A DNA stretch of 64,000 nt from Maniola hyperantus (GCF_902806685.2 NC_048553.1:13621440-13685439); one strand, 5' to 3'; shown: positions 21,901-31,674, counted from the stretch's first letter. Program-made: numbers and translations. Notes: generated by a model not told the origin, from the sequence alone.

Positions 21901-22085
21901 TTGTTGTGTAATTTTCTGTTTTTCCTTTTTCTTTTGCATTGCAACAATCTCGGGTCAGTTTTCCTAGCAGTCCACATCGGGTGCAGAAGATCACTTGCTT
22001 CGCTTGGCATTCTCGCCTTGTGTGGTTTCTTCTTCCGCACTTGTAGCAGCATGTCTCTGGATCGTAGTTAGCATGGATTTTTTTT
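18911..22085 (-). CDS. pol: Pol polyprotein: protease, RT, RNase H, integrase
   Basis: Residue numbers count from the valine codon at 21994. A zinc knuckle (C-X2-C-X4-H-X4-C) lies just upstream in this same frame, so the frame really begins at the A run near 22078. A second knuckle-like motif at residues 4-17 lacks the histidine. Protease: DTGS at 57-60. Reverse transcriptase: FDLKNGYW at 293-300, MPFGL at 327-331, YLDD at 357-360. RNase H: D506, E546 and D572 in expected contexts. Integrase: H693/H700 with C730-C733, then D762, D822 and E857; a GPY-like FAGPYKVV lies near the C terminus. All key residues are present and no stop interrupts about 1,027 codons, so enzymatic activity is plausible. 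The protein lacks its own convincing ATG and depends on a frame change from gag. The RT reads most like mdg3-type Ty3/gypsy elements, a recollection not tested. Confidence 0.93.
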
Positions 22086-22868
22086 TCCTTCTGTCTTGTG
22101 TTCCTCCGGTCCTTGGTATTTCGTATAATTGTTGGTATTTCCTGCTCGATTTTCTCTTCTTGTGTATCCGGATCTTCTATATGTGTCCCTGTATCGGTCT
22201 ACATTTATTCTCTCGTAATCCCCTGTCAGTTGTATTAGTTCCGCCATTGTATTGAAGTCCTTCCTCTTTATGTAGTATTGGTAGTTTGGTTTCATGTTGT
22301 CATAAATCCTTTCTAACTGTTCGGTTGGAGTTAATTTCCCGTACCTCCGTATCAGTGTTTGTATCTCGGTTAGGTAGTTTACGAATTTTTCTTGCATTCG
22401 TTGTCTTCTGTTGATGATTGTTTCTAATAGATTCCTTTCATAATTACTTGGGTAATAGTAAAGTTTGAAGGCGTTTGTGAAGTCGTCCCAGTTTTCCCAA
22501 TGTTGTTTATTATTTCGGTACCACTGTGATGCTTTTCCGTGAAGACATCTCGGTATTACTTGTACTATTTTGTTTTTATTGACCCCTAGGGTCTCGGCCA
22601 GTTCTTCCACTCTTTCTAGGAATTCTACGGCGTCCCCTGTCGTGTCAAATTGTATTTTCCATCGAGATATTGCTTTGTCGAATTCTTTTATTTCGCTTTC
22701 GCTCGACATGTTACTCTCTTGAGATGTTTCGTCCTCGGTCTTGATTATCTGTGACAACTGTTTGCGTAGTTCCTCTACTGTACTTGTGGTTGGGACTTCG
22801 ATATTCCTGGTTTCTAATTCTTCGGTCAGTTCTTGTTTGTTAAGTTTGTATATCCAAGCTGTGGGCAT
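22068..22868 (-). CDS. gag: Gag capsid-like protein
   Basis: This 266-residue protein would assemble the virus-like particle around the element RNA. The N terminus (1-60) is charged and likely alpha-helical (LNKQELTEELETRN). Residues about 70-185 match the retrotransposon gag/capsid pattern: WKIQFDTTGDAVEFLERVEEL, GKASQWYRNN and the F-X3-F-like WDDFTNAFKLYYYP. The C-terminal quarter is basic and rich in R, Y and N. The zinc knuckle expected at the end of gag is not in this frame: it lies in the pol frame directly after the A9 run at 22078-22086, and gag stops five codons past the run. ATG at 22868 (MPTAWIYKL) opens the frame. Confidence 0.9.
   Translation of the reverse strand: MPTAWIYKLNKQELTEELETRNIEVPTTSTVEELRKQLSQIIKTEDETSQESNMSSESEIKEFDKAISRWKIQFDTTGDAVEFLERVEELAETLGVNKNKIVQVIPRCLHGKASQWYRNNKQHWENWDDFTNAFKLYYYPSNYERNLLETIINRRQRMQEKFVNYLTEIQTLIRRYGKLTPTEQLERIYDNMKPNYQYYIKRKDFNTMAELIQLTGDYERINVDRYRDTYRRSGYTRRENRAGNTNNYTKYQGPEEHKTEGKKNPC
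22078..22086 (-). other. A9 run at the gag-pol frame change
   Basis: Nine A residues on the sense strand. Pol is in the +1 frame relative to gag (equivalent to -2). One A fewer would make gag and pol a single frame. Possible explanations are +1 recoding, polymerase slippage, a real one-base mutation, or an assembly homopolymer error. The commonly described -1 shift would not reach this frame. Confidence 0.75.
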
Positions 22869-23371
22869 GTTTTTGTTCTTGTTCGTTTGTTAGTAATTAC
22901 TATCTACTTTATTTATACTATCTTGGGTTTTATTGTATTTTCTTACTCGGCTTACTAAGTACTATATCTTGTTAGAAAAAAATCTTCTTCCTAGTTATCT
23001 GTTTAACTTATTTCTACTATTTTAGAGTTTATTCTACTGTCTACGTTTCTTCTATGTTTCCAATTCGCGGACTGTATTATTTATTTTTATTTATTAGCGC
23101 CTACGCGCTGCTAACGGTTTGCCTTTGGGGCGCTCCCGGTCCCTAATTCTTCCCCTCTGAATTTTCGAGCGCTTTTGTTTATCTCGACGGGATGTCTATC
23201 CTTTTTCTTTAAGAATAGGTATCCTGTGTGCGGGTTTCAATTTCCTATTCGCGTGGTTACTTTATTTTTAATACTCCCGGTCCGATATATACCCTTATGA
23301 CCAACCCTGAACAACCGGTGAAGCTAGTCGTCCCCTTCGGGGCGGCTAGTGTCTCCAGTGTCTGCGAGTTC

Positions 23372-23421
23372 CCACTCAGTATCGGCACCCCGATTACGAT
23401 CAGGCCGAGCTTCCTGAGTGG
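23372..23421 (-). other. Structured RNA hairpin, leader copy A
   Basis: The outer stem is CCACTCAG / CTGAGTGG, eight perfect pairs whose sequence is unrelated to the LTR copy. The inner stem is UCGGC / GCCGA with an apical GAU-CGUA-AUC. The core GCUCGGCCUGAUC is the same as in the other copies. Confidence 0.7.
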
Positions 23422-23468
23422 TCACTAGCTGACTTTGTTGACAGGGTTTTTTCCAGCGTCCACAGGTA

Positions 23469-23517
23469 CCACCTGGTGTCGGCCCACGATTAAGATCAGG
23501 CCGAGCTCCCCAGATAG
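23469..23517 (-). other. Structured RNA hairpin, leader copy B
   Basis: The sense-strand outer stem CUAUCUGG / CCAGGUGG has six Watson-Crick and two G-U pairs. On the opposite strand those two pairs would be C-A mismatches. The inner stem UCGGCC / GGCCGA is fully paired. The core is shared with the LTR copy. Confidence 0.7.
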
Positions 23518-23731
23518 TCGCGGGTGGACCACTTGGAGGGTTTATATCCGTTTCTAAGTAGTGCCACGAAAAATCTACGGTATTTAAGCGTGCTATGCTT
23601 TCTAGATGGTTCGCCCTATACCGGTGACACCACTGCGTACGTTCAGTGCGTGCCTATTTATTTTATGCGGGTTACGGACGTGGCGCGATCTAGCTTTCCG
23701 CGTCGCGAAACCCCAAACGGATGGGTTTTTT

Positions 23732-23743
23732 CGTTGGGCGCCA
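23732..23743 (-). other. Primer binding site, tRNA-Lys type
   Basis: The plus strand reads cgttgggcgcca, equal to the 3' end of insect tRNA-Lys(CTT) with CCA as I recall it. It lies 2 nt inside the 5' LTR. Twelve bases match before divergence. Confidence 0.8.
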
Positions 23744-23745
23744 AA

Positions 23746-24408
23746 TGTAACGTAGTGGAAGGCGCCTGGGCCTCAGCGCGTCTTCACTACCTACATTAAA
23801 ATAGGGTTCGAACCTATATTCGAGGTTTTCCCTACTTTGTGGGGAGATTAGAAATTAAACATTGGTAACACGGACAATAACTATGTTTTATTCCCTTAAC
23901 AACTAACGTACATATTCTATCCTTATCTGCTACCGCACCGGCTCTGAGGGAGCCGGGGAGATTTTCCCCTGGCAGCGGGCAACACTGCCAGGTTTGATGC
24001 GCGAGCTGTCAGCCGCCGTCGGCTGCTTACGCGGTACGCGGGGAGTGCGCGGAAGGCACCTACGAGGGGACGAGGGGGAGTGGCGGACGGTGATGCTACG
24101 CAAGCCTGGCTTCTGAAGCCGAGGTATGACTAGCACCCCCAGTGCCCACGAGAACTGTCTGGTATCGACCCACGATTAAGATCAGGCCGAGCGCCCCAGA
24201 CAGTCACGAGTGGACTGCCTGTCCGTGGACGGGCTCAGCTATTTATAGCCGGCTGCAGGCAGGCAAGCCGGCGCGGTGACGGTGGTGTGCTAGGCACGCG
24301 CGGGGCGTACGCGCGGCGCGGGTAGCGGGGCAGTGAAGCTTCTCGAAGTTTCTCGCAGCGATGACGCGCGGCCCGTCCCGTTGGCCGCCTCGTTACGTCA
24401 TCGTTGCA
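23746..24408 (-). promoter_or_regulatory. 5' LTR (663 bp), element promoter
   Basis: It carries the same features as the 3' LTR: TATAAATA at 24240-24247, the structured hairpin at 24154-24204 and AATAAA at 23887-23892. It is the promoter for the element transcript. No difference from the other LTR was seen by eye. Confidence 0.95.
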
Positions 24409-24412
24409 ATTC
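24409..24412. repeat. LTR element target duplication, right
   Basis: ATTC, matching 17165-17168. Confidence 0.85.
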
Positions 24413-24524
24413 CGTGCGTGCAGACTTCAAAGCTTATAAGAAAGTAAGTATATAGATCATTGAACTATTATGTACGTATAGATTTTATCATTTAGGTGGG
24501 TACCTACGTGGTAGTTAGTGCGGA

Positions 24525-24625
24525 GTGTGGTGTGGTGTGGTGTGGTGTGGTGTGGTGTGGTGTGGTGTGGTGTGGTGTGGTGTGGTGTGGTGTGGTGTGG
24601 TGTGGCGTGGTGTGGTGTGGCGTAG
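24525..24625 (+). repeat. TGTGG pentanucleotide microsatellite
   Basis: About 20 tandem copies of tgtgg with two C variants at the right end. Both strands stay open through the array, which creates spurious frames. Confidence 0.95.
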
Positions 24626-24845
24626 TGCTCAGACACCCGGCGCGGCGCGGCTTGCGGCGAGCTAGGTATCTTCCTTTATTTGGAGGCCGGCGCGGCGGCA
24701 TTCCCGCACGGTAACACCACGCAAGACGCCGAGTTGCGTTATACACCGTCTAGTTATCATACAGGTCCAAGGTGCTGACACCTTTTTGTGTTACTCCTGA
24801 CGCAGAGTGGGTTAGACCAGTTATGTCGATCATCATCATTATCAT

Positions 24846-24905
24846 TATGAATCGATAGACGTCCACAGCTGGACATATGTAGGTCTCTTGTAGGGTCTTG
24901 CACTG
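24846..24905 (-). mobile_element. LINE fragment
   Basis: The words cgatagacgtccacagctgg and aggtctcttgtag match the LINE C-terminal end described at 607-750. Only the extreme end remains. Confidence 0.5.
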
Positions 24906-25074
24906 CGTGCCATCCAAGGCCCAGGGGGCCTTTTAACTTATAGACATAAAGACTTTTTTATAAAAAGCTCAGTGTCTGAAGATCTTTGGAGAATCGCGAT
25001 GTGTTCCTTCCGTCGCATCTGAATATATTGTGATTTTCTGTAGGTAGAGTTCTTTATTTCATGTGAATAATTCG

Positions 25075-25290
25075 TATGGACAGGGCTATTGAAAAAACAA
25101 AATGGCACCGACTCAGTGGTGCTTTAGCACCAATGCAACCTCAGTGACGTTTGGATTTCAAACGGGTCGTTCATTAGTATCTAAGAGGTGGCGCTAGTTG
25201 ATTTGGTTCCAAAACTGTGAAAAATTTTGTTCGCTTGACCATTTATCTTGTCATTTATATCGATGAGTACTAGGTTTGTTTCATTAGGTA
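25075..25290 (+). repeat. Helitron-like 5' segment, family H4
   Basis: It shares aatgcaacctcagtgacgt, caaacgggtcgttcattag and cttgtcatttatatcgatg with 26260-26465 in opposite orientation. It represents the 5' part of the H4 element at 25991-26465. Confidence 0.55.
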
Positions 25291-25633
25291 ACTTTCTAAT
25301 TGTTATGCCTGTTTTATATTTAGTGTCCTCGGCAATTTGTGTGGGATAGAATTCCTCGCGAACTGTACGTTTGCTACACCGTGTTCGTGGTGTTATCATC
25401 CCCGTAGGCGGCGCCCACGGGCTAGAGCGGGACGGCTGTAGCCTGCACTCCTTAGTTCAAACACATGACACAGGCGGGCATCGACCACGGAACCCTCCGA
25501 ATCCCGAACTATCAGTAATTACTCTACTTACCATCATTTTAAAATATCTTACTAGGACAAAAGCAAATGATTGGCTCATTTGCTTTTTGTCTGAACTACT
25601 GTGAACTTTTTAAAATTGTTTTGACTTTGGAAT

Positions 25634-25946
25634 ACAGCGGTGATAGCCTAGTGGTTACGACGTCCGCCTTCGTATTTGGAAGGTCGGGGGTTCGATCCCG
25701 GGCACGCACTTCCAGCACCACGAGTTATGTGCGTTTAAAAAGATTAAATATCACTCGCCTTTACGGCGACGGAAAACATCGTGAGGAAAACTGCATGCCT
25801 GAGAGTTCTCATAATGTTCTCAAAGGTGTGTGAAGTTTACCAATCCACACTTGGCCAGCGTGATGGACTATGAGCAAACCCTTCTCATACTGAGAGGAGA
25901 CCCATACTCTGTAGTGAGCCAGGGGGTGATCATGATGATGATGATT
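25634..25946 (+). mobile_element. SINE, family S1, near full length
   Basis: A box gatagcctagtggttacg, B box gggttcgatcccggg, the complete body, and an ATG/GAT repeat tail (catgatgatgatgat). Confidence 0.85.
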
Positions 25947-25990
25947 GTTTTGCATACAAAAACAGGATACAGTTAATTTTAAAAAAACTA

Positions 25991-26465
25991 CTAGATGATG
26001 CTCACGGCTTCGTTCGTGTGGATGTAGGTTGGTTTTTAAAAATCCCAAGGGAACTCTTCGATTTTCCGACATAAAAAGTTGCCTATGTCACTCTCCGGGT
26101 CATTGACTATATCTATGCAAAAAATCATGTCGATCCGTTCGTTGCTCCGCTGCGGCGAGATTGATGGGCAAACCAATAAACAAACACACTTTCGTATTTT
26201 AATTTCGGCAGTGATAGATAAATCCATTAAAACTTTGCATATGGTAATCCTAGCTATTAGGCACGCAACCATCGATATAAATGACAAGATATGCCCAAGC
26301 GAACATTTACCACGGGTTTGGAACCAAATAAATCAGCGCCACCTCTTATTAGATACTAATGAACGACCCGTTTGAAATCCAGACGTCACTGAGGTTGCAT
26401 TGGTGATAAATAAACAGGACTAATGAGTCAATGCCATTTTGCTTGTTCAAATGGCCCTGTCCTTA
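25991..26465 (-). mobile_element. Helitron, family H4
   Basis: The minus-strand 3' end is a degraded hairpin and CTAG (plus-strand ctagatgatgctcacggcttcg). The 5' part, right of about 26230, is the sequence shared with 25075-25290. It is longer than H1 but shares its 3' third (aaaaatcccaagggaactct, ccgacataaaaagt). Non-coding. Confidence 0.6.
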
Positions 26466-26576
26466 CGAAGTAATATATAAGTCAATGCACGCAACTCATT
26501 CCCACATCCGTGGATTGTGTCGAATGGTGGAGGCAGCAAAAAGCGTGGAACAAAAACCGCATTAGAGCGTCGAGCG

Positions 26577-26640
26577 TGCCTCGCTGCCTCGCTGCCTCAC
26601 TGCCTCGCTGCCTCGCTGCCTCGCTGCCTCGCTGCGTGCG
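26577..26640. repeat. Short tandem repeat, gcctcgct-type
   Basis: Several 9-10-bp units of gcctcgctgc with one cac variant. Confidence 0.85.
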
Positions 26641-26751
26641 TCGTGCTGTAATGGCTACACAAAGGGGGGCTTAACGGACGCGCCACAGATGACGGTGATG
26701 GGGGAAATGAAGGAAATGGAACCGTACGATACTGCATTTGCATCACCCACA

Positions 26752-26936
26752 GTTTTTTTTAAAGAATATTAGCCAGTGATGTCCAATATTCCCCTTTCCC
26801 CTCCAACTAAGTGTGCTTAACAAGCTTGTGCCAGGAGTAGGTACGACAATAGTGCAACAGGGTGGGGTTTGAACCGGCGACCTTCCGGATTTCAGTCCGC
26901 TCCTCCTTAACCGTTGAGCTATTGAGGCTCTTTCTT
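26752..26936 (-). mobile_element. SINE, family S3
   Basis: The B-box complement gtttgaaccgg, tgagctattgaggctc and the A tail on the minus strand are present. The tRNA head is slightly mutated. Confidence 0.75.
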
Positions 26937-26990
26937 AGCACACTATTAGGTGTGATTGCAGTCAACACAAAAACCCTACAATGTGTAGGT

Positions 26991-27172
26991 ACAGTACGCG
27001 GCCGAAAGTAATGTACATCGACCTTTAGAAGGAGACGGCAGATTTGTAGAGCGTTGTCCCTGTCATTGAGACCGACAAAACGTCATATAGGTATGAGTGA
27101 CAGAGACAACGCTCTACAAAGCCGAAATGTCATTGTAAAGGCTGATGTACATGAGTTTCGGCCGCGTATTGT
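26991..27172. mobile_element. MITE, family M1
   Basis: Inverted ends acagtacgcggccgaaagt and its diverged complement (tttcggccgcgtattgt). Inner arms gtagagcgttgtccctgtca and tgacagagacaacgctctac also pair, so most of the element folds back. A second copy is at 37908-38070. Confidence 0.75.
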
Positions 27173-27672
27173 ATATAATGCATAGTCACGGGTTCACCGA
27201 CGCGACGTCCGTGCGAGTGCAGAGACGCAACATGAATAATGCAAAAACTCAGTGTCAACTGTCAATAAAATTCGGTTCGCGAAAGTAATTCGGACAAAAC
27301 GGTAGAGTTGACATTCTCGAGGGTCCTCCAGATATGGAAATAAGACGCCTCTCGTGTCCACGATAACGGCAACGACGATGTACATGGAGAGGCTTCAAAT
27401 AGGTACAACTTGATTATCGCCATTTTGACGATACATACATACATACATACATGATGTGTATTGTATTATGCTGCTGGTAGGTTATTTATATGCAGAGAGA
27501 AGGCGTGATAAATGAGGTGTGGACAGAAACTCGATTACGTCTGCCAGCCTAACCAGTGTGAAAAGTTGCCATTTATATTATGAAGCGATTTCATCTATTC
27601 ATACTATTATCTGCTCATATAACACGATGGTCATCTATCAACGTACAGCGCTGGGATTCATCATCATCATCA

Positions 27673-28040
27673 CCAACCGATAGACGTCCACTGCTGGACA
27701 TTGGTCCCATGTAGCGACTTCCACACGCCACGGTTTTGCGCCGCCTGAATCCAGAGGCTCCCTGCGACTCGCCTGATATCGTCCGCCCACCTAGTGGGGG
27801 TCTTCCAACTCTGCGCTTTCCGGTGCGAGGTCGCCATTCCAGCACCTTGGGACCCCAACGTCTATCGGTTTTACGAACTATGTGCCCTGCCCATTGCCAC
27901 TTCAGCTTCGCAACCCGTTGAGCTATGTCGGTTATTCTGGTTCTCCTACGGATCTCCTCATTTCCTCATTGATCACGTAAAGTATAGCTCTCTCTATTGC
28001 CCGCTGAGTGACTCTGAGCTATCTTATGAGGCCCATAGAT
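27673..28040 (-). mobile_element. LINE RT-ORF C-terminal fragment
   Basis: Two overlapping minus-strand frames (27615-27845 and 27670-27858) each translate part of the LINE C terminus, including TRWADDIRRVAG and QNRGVW. The frame is therefore broken. It is the longest diverged copy of this end and continues right to about 28040 in degraded form. Confidence 0.7.
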
Positions 28041-28159
28041 AGTTAGCGATAATGTCTCAGATCCATATTGGCCAACGCGCGCTGTAGGACTTACTAAAAA
28101 GCTTTTGCAAATACACCTTCTAGAAAAAGAAAAATCTCTAAAAAAATAACTGCAAAAAT

Positions 28160-28330
28160 CTAAGTTCCCAAGTGCGAATTGGCAGACACTGCACCCACCT
28201 TCGAGAACATCATGGAGAACTCTTAGGTATGACGTATTTCCTTACAATGTTTTAGTGATATTTGATTGTTTAAAATGCACATAACTCGGGAAAGTTAGAA
28301 GTGCGAGCCCGGCATCGAACCCTAGTCCCT
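28160..28330 (-). mobile_element. SINE fragment, family S1
   Basis: ccttcgagaacatcatggag, tgtttaaaatgcacataact and the B-box complement ggcatcgaacc are recognisable. The A box is degraded. Confidence 0.65.
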
Positions 28331-28677
28331 GGAGAAGATAACCACTTGATTATTACTGCTTTCGTTGCAAATCTAACTCAATTTTGTATCGGCATTCAGT
28401 ACGGAACCATATCCTACATCCGCTCTCGAATTTATGAGCACTTTGAAACTTGAAAGAGACTGAACAGTATAAAACCTCGGGTTTAGGTACGGTTGGCAGT
28501 AAAAATAATGAAAGTAGTTTAATCTTTATTTGGTTAGGTTAGCTCATGTACTGGTTAACACTGGTCAGTCAACGGGAAAGGCAGTTTGGACTTTGGAGTT
28601 ACGGGTATCCGTGAGAAATTCAATGAAGTCATGAAGTGAGTGGAGGCAAGTATTTGCTTGAAGTGGGTTTAGCTCTG

Positions 28678-28785
28678 AAATTAGTATGACGGACCTGGAA
28701 TAACCTAATTTGATAGAACAAAAATAAAAATAAGCAATTCTAAAGTATCAAATTAATTAGGTCCTTCGTCTGTCATACTAAATTT
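28678..28785. repeat. Inverted-repeat element
   Basis: The arms aaattagtatgacgga and the complement (tctgtcatactaaattt), with inner taacctaatttgata and tatcaaattaattagg, make a fold-back about 108 nt long. The central loop is A-rich. Confidence 0.6.
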
Positions 28786-28804
28786 TGGGCTGCCATACTG
28801 ATAT

Positions 28805-29277
28805 TTTTAGGGTTCCGTACCTCAAAAGGAAAAAAAGGAACCCTTATAGGTATCTTTATTGTCTATCTGTCTGTCCATCTGTTCGTCGTATCTGTCAAGA
28901 AAACCTATAGGGTAGTATTTCCCGTTGACCTAGATTCATGTTGATAGGTAGGTAGGTGTTAGGTGTTATGGCACAAGTAAAGGAATAAATCCAAAAACTG
29001 AATTTGTGGTTACATCATAGAAAAAAATTAAAATATTATGTCCTTGAATAATTATTAGTATTTTCAAAGTGAGATAACTATACCAAGTGGGGTATCATGT
29101 GAGAAAGCATTACTTGTACATTCTAAAACAGATTTTTATGTATTTTTATGCATAATAGTTTATACTATAATAGTTTATATATAATAGTATATTTTATCGT
29201 GCAAAATGTCGAAAAAATACGATTGTAGTAGGTACGGAACCCTCGGTGCGCGTCTGACTCGATTGGCCGGTTTTTTT
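28805..29277 (-). mobile_element. Dispersed repeat, family R1
   Basis: The minus-strand copy has both ends: ttttagggttccgtacctca at left and ttggccggtttttt at right. It contains a small local duplication near 29160 (atagtttatactataatag). Confidence 0.75.
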
Positions 29278-29498
29278 CTAAATTCCCATGTTTTGGAAGA
29301 TACTCTCAGTCTCAAAGTACTCTTTGAGGTTATTTATTAGCAAAAGGACGGCAGAATAGCAGTTCGCAGTCCAACCCTCTTATAGATAGGTACCTATTTA
29401 CTAGGTAGCCTTGTTAATGTTTGCTGAAAACTTCAAAATGCCGTTTACTTACTTAGTACCTATCTACTTTTTGAGATAAACTTTGAGATAGTGAGAGT

Positions 29499-29713
29499 AG
29501 CTTATTCTCTACATAGTAACAAATAAAGGATGATTTATGCTAGACCGTGCCACGTTTGAGGCACGTCCGACGCGCAGACTATCCACGGATTGCAATTTTG
29601 TATGAAGAAACGTAACACGGACGAGGCTCGGAAGACTCGGACGTGGCACGGCTCAGGCCTGGCACGGTCTAGCATAAATCATCCTTTACTTGTTACTATG
29701 TAGAGAATAAGCT
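29499..29713. mobile_element. MITE M2 with ~54-bp nearly perfect inverted ends
   Basis: The outer arms agcttattctctacatagta and their complement at 29694-29713 continue inward through ggatgatttatgctagaccg with about one mismatch. The remaining roughly 100 bp is GC-rich and contains further gaggcacg/cgtggcac-type pairing. Confidence 0.8.
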
Positions 29714-30181
29714 GAACGCAGTTTTATTATAATTTTTAAGACTCCATTTAAATAATATACATACCTATACCATATTCCAGCAAAATAAATGATTGTGATT
29801 TATGGAATAATGAAGAAAAGAACAGTTTTGAATCGGTGAAATTTTTCAAGCATAAATTAGTCGCCATAAAAAGAAAGCCATTGGTTGCCCTAACTGATCT
29901 TTTATTGTGCCGCCTGTAGCCAATTTATACAAGTGCTGAGTAAGAGCTAACATTACATTACATTATTCATGTATTCCGCAGAATATCGCGAAGAAAATAA
30001 ACATGAATAAACATCGCCATCTACATAGTTTGTGCAAGCTAACGCGACGTGCCATGTTGTATGTGTGTATGTGCACATGCTACATATGCGCAACTTCCGG
30101 GTAGCCAGTTTTATTTCCATTTTGGATAGCCATTACATACTTACATCCGAGAATGTGAAATGATGCTTGCAATCTATTCAT

Positions 30182-30218
<37 letters not shown>

Positions 30219-30844
30219 ATCAACCCATCGTTGTCTTGACACCAGACTATGACTGTTCTACAGGGACAGTAGCTTAGTGAAAACTGGCTGTCACACCTAC
30301 ACGTAGGCACAGCTGAAACAGAAAACTGAGGATTGGGGCGGAGGTTTTCTCCATTATTTAGAAATTTGAACTTCGAACCCCATAAATTAAGTAGGTACGA
30401 GACATATTTTGAGTCTTTGAGATATTCCAACAGGATCTTAAATTCATTCAGAAAAAAAATATATTGACATGATTTTCGTTCAGAGTCGGACTAACCGTTC
30501 CAACTTCCATACAATTAATTCAATGACGCAGACGTTCTTTGAAGATTCTATTAATATATGTATATTTATAACACGGAATCTGTTGCTATCTATACATCTA
30601 TATATGAAGTTTTCCTATGAAAAACATATCCACGACACAGTCTCATATAGAGTATGCGTCATACTACAACGTGTCACAGAGGCGCGGGCGGACGTACGGG
30701 GCTACGGGGCCATCGCATCGTGTTCCACTTCACATCAGCTGTTCTAACTTCTAACTAACAGCCATTCGACTGAATCGATAAACCATATTCATTGCACGTC
30801 CATTATGATTCACTACTTACACAAGACGTATATTTAACGCAATG
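29714..30844. other. Intergenic, microsatellite only
   Basis: An ATC trinucleotide repeat lies at 30181-30220. No gene or known element is visible in the rest. Confidence 0.4.
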
Positions 30845-30856
30845 TAAGATCACATT
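30845..30856. repeat. LINE target duplication, left
   Basis: The sequence taagatcacatt equals 31675-31686. Confidence 0.85.
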
Positions 30857-31674
30857 TAGACAAGACGAACAGCAAATGCGTGGAACAGATATTGGATGTT
30901 AAAAGAAGTAATGAAATCAAAAGAAATGCCGATGAAAAACAAACAACAAGTATTTGATAGCTGCGTACTGCCTATACTAACCTATGGTAGCCAAACCTGG
31001 GCCCTGACACAAAAATTAGAACAAAAATTAGCAATCTGCCAGCGTGCAATGGAACGTAGTATGCTACATGTAAGAAGAAAAGATAGAATAGCAAACGAAA
31101 CATTAAGAAATAGAACTAACATAGTAGATATACAAGTACAAATTAGAAAACTAAAATGGAAATGGGCCGGACATGTTTGCAGACAAAACCAGGACAGATG
31201 GGCAAAAACAGTAACAGAATGGTATCCTAGAGACGGTAAAAGATCAAGAGGGAGACAAAGAGTTAGGTGGAATGATGATTTTGTGAAAATTATGGGAGCA
31301 ACATGGCAACGAATGACCCAAGATAGAGAAATGTGGAAACGACTGGAGGAGGCCTTCGTCCAAATGGGGCGTACTGAAAAATAAAAGTGGAAGAAGAATG
31401 TATATACCTAATAAAATATGACAATTAGTAGTGATATACAGAATAGTATTGTGTACATATTAAAAAATGAAAATTTATACAGTAAAAAATTAATAATTTA
31501 AAAATAGCGGTGACATAAATAATAGTAATGATATATAAATATAAATGTAAATGTAAATAAGTATTATGTATTGATTCTATTAAAATATGTATATACTGAA
31601 TACTATGACAAATGAAATTGCATGTAATGTTTTTCAGTAAATAAAGGCTATATTATTATTATATTATTTTATTA
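30857..31674 (+). mobile_element. Young 5'-truncated LINE insertion
   Basis: An 818-bp insertion between 12-bp duplications holds the end of a LINE ORF, an AT-rich 3' UTR and an ATT-repeat tail. The 5' truncation and exact duplication are the standard outcome of target-primed reverse transcription that stopped early. The coding part is open and little decayed. Confidence 0.88.
30860..31384 (+). pseudogene. C-terminal end of a LINE endonuclease/RT ORF, 5'-truncated
   Basis: The frame is open from the insertion junction (TRRTANAWNRYW) into MLKEVMKSKE and on to a stop at 31384. It contains F-DSCVLPILTYGSQTWAL, the conserved segment after the RT thumb. It also has KLKWKWAGHV and RWNDDFVK, then WKRLEEAFVQ near the end. 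The RT catalytic box and endonuclease are absent, so it is a fragment. It is the best in-frame version of the end scattered through the window. RTE-like affiliation is my best guess. Confidence 0.8.

Larger units (their letters stand above)
22869..23731 (-). promoter_or_regulatory. Long untranslated leader of LTR element
   Basis: About 860 nt lie between the primer site and gag, without a convincing gene. Near the primer site it holds two copies of the structured hairpin (23372-23421, 23469-23517), and another GC hairpin around 23323-23349 (gctag / ctag with a cccc-ttc-gggg tip). The position is where packaging and dimerisation signals of retroelements lie, which is inference. The part next to gag is AT-rich. 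Confidence 0.6.
17169..24408 (-). mobile_element. Complete Ty3/gypsy-type LTR retrotransposon
   Basis: The 7,240-bp minus-strand element has, in sense order: 5' LTR (23746-24408), primer site (23732-23743), an approximately 860-nt leader, gag (22068-22868), pol (to 18911), an AT-rich segment with tandem repeats, a small ORF (17989-18345), a polypurine tract and the 3' LTR (17169-17831). The pol order PR-RT-RNaseH-IN is the Ty3/gypsy order. No envelope-like ORF with signal peptide or membrane segments is present, so it looks like an intracellular retrotransposon. Both LTRs read as identical by eye, so insertion is recent. Its only obvious weakness is the gag-pol frame relation. Confidence 0.95.

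Noticed and set aside
24496..24746. Frames of histidine/threonine or valine/tryptophan repeats
   Set aside because: Translation of the TGTGG microsatellite.
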